Assembly: GCA_900553105.1 (NCBI GenBank)
Contig: USCE01000071.1
Span: 1-6,663 of the forward strand
Source of the DNA: an uncultured Sutterella sp.
GTDB taxonomy: Bacteria > Pseudomonadota > Gammaproteobacteria > Burkholderiales > Burkholderiaceae_F
DNA length: 6,663 nt
Direction: 5' to 3'
Shown here: in pieces, positions 6,603-6,663 of the stretch
How the letters are laid out: each line of letters starts with the position of its first letter
Numbering within the stretch: position 1 is the stretch's first letter
The notes under the pieces: generated by a model
The model's input: the letters and a program-made list of their open reading frames with translations, nothing else
Database searches by the model: none
What the model was told of the DNA's origin: nothing
Made by a program: the position numbers and the translations under genes

Positions 6603-6645
6603 ATAAAAGAAAAATAAAAATTAAAAAAGAATAAATGGATTCAGC
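6589..6645 (-). promoter_or_regulatory. Possible antiterminator stem competing with the leader terminator
   Basis: In the minus-strand RNA, GCUGAAUCC (6645-6637) is perfectly complementary over nine bases to GGAUUCAGC (6597-6589). The latter covers most of the 5' arm of the terminator hairpin. The two pairings cannot coexist, giving the layout of an attenuator: segment 1 pairs with 2 (antitermination), or 2 pairs with 3 (termination). The loop between segments 1 and 2 is 39 bases, nearly all A/U on the 6603-6636 side. No known riboswitch aptamer is recognisable in the short piece available. A promoter-like pair (TTGCTG 6647-6642, TTTAAT 6625-6620, spacer 16) overlaps segment 1. If that is the real promoter, segment 1 is not transcribed and the attenuator idea fails. 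Confidence 0.4.
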
Positions 6646-6663
6646 AACAAACTTTTAAGCCTG
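6603..6663. other. AT-rich gene-free end of the window
   Basis: Bases 6603-6636 are almost only A on the plus strand (T on the minus strand), broken by single T and G. They contain possible -10 sequences but nothing decisive. Bases 6646-6663 show no coding signal in any frame that I can support. The upstream neighbour of the symporter gene is outside the window. Confidence 0.6.

Noticed and set aside
5530..6606. Several plus-strand open frames of 79-134 codons opposite the symporter gene
   Set aside because: Their compositions (rich in T, A, P, K) are typical of antisense readings of membrane-protein genes. None has a domain or start signal.
6618..6650. Possible short leader peptide on the minus strand (TTG TTG CTG AAT CCA TTT ATT CTT TTT TAA)
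   Set aside because: It uses a TTG start without a ribosome binding site in an AT-rich stretch, and its codons do not match the amino acids carried by AGCS symporters. Chance is the simpler explanation.
6603..6663. Glycine riboswitch upstream of the symporter gene
   Set aside because: The visible leader does not contain the conserved aptamer core. Any aptamer would have to lie beyond the window edge, so it is not claimed as a feature.
1..6663. Mobile elements, CRISPR arrays, tRNA/rRNA genes or a defence/novel multi-gene system
   Set aside because: No transposase, integrase, direct-repeat array or RNA-gene signature was seen. All large open frames are accounted for by known core families. 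The Tn5 mosaic end at 23-41 is from library preparation, not a resident transposon.

Overview
The window is a 6.66 kb piece of bacterial DNA, apparently the end of an assembled contig. The first 41 bases are not biological. They match a Nextera i5 index followed by the Nextera Read 1 transposase adapter, so genomic sequence begins at about base 42. The protein sequences look like a betaproteobacterium of the order Burkholderiales. The balanced base composition and general flavour suggest a Sutterellaceae-type gut organism (Sutterella or Parasutterella relatives). There is no rRNA gene or other marker to prove this, so the placement is inference from recalled protein similarity.

Layout: (1) 1-41, synthetic adapter. 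(2) 42-566 (+), C-terminal part of the S1-domain RNA-binding protein Tex. (3) 683-1966 (+), complete cytosolic M20-family metallopeptidase of the PepT-like type, with a strong ribosome binding site. (4) 1988-2014, perfect bidirectional terminator hairpin. (5) 2036-3340 (-), uracil/xanthine permease of the NCS2 family (UraA). (6) 3341-3492, divergent promoter region. (7) 3493-5097 (+), peptide chain release factor 3 (PrfC). (8) 5106-5135, hairpin between convergent genes. (9) 5148-6548 (-), sodium:amino-acid symporter of the AGCS (alanine/glycine) family. (10) 6549-6663, AT-rich leader of the symporter, holding a terminator-like hairpin directly before the ribosome binding site and an upstream segment that could form a competing stem.

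The genes mostly stand as single transcription units in convergent and divergent pairs, so there is no obvious operon. They are core-genome functions: RNA metabolism and translation termination (Tex, RF3), peptide breakdown (M20 peptidase), nucleobase salvage (UraA) and amino-acid uptake (AGCS). I see no mobile element, CRISPR array, tRNA, rRNA or defence system. The most interesting biological signal is the attenuator-like arrangement upstream of the symporter, which is cut off by the end of the window. The most important practical signal is the adapter contamination at the start.
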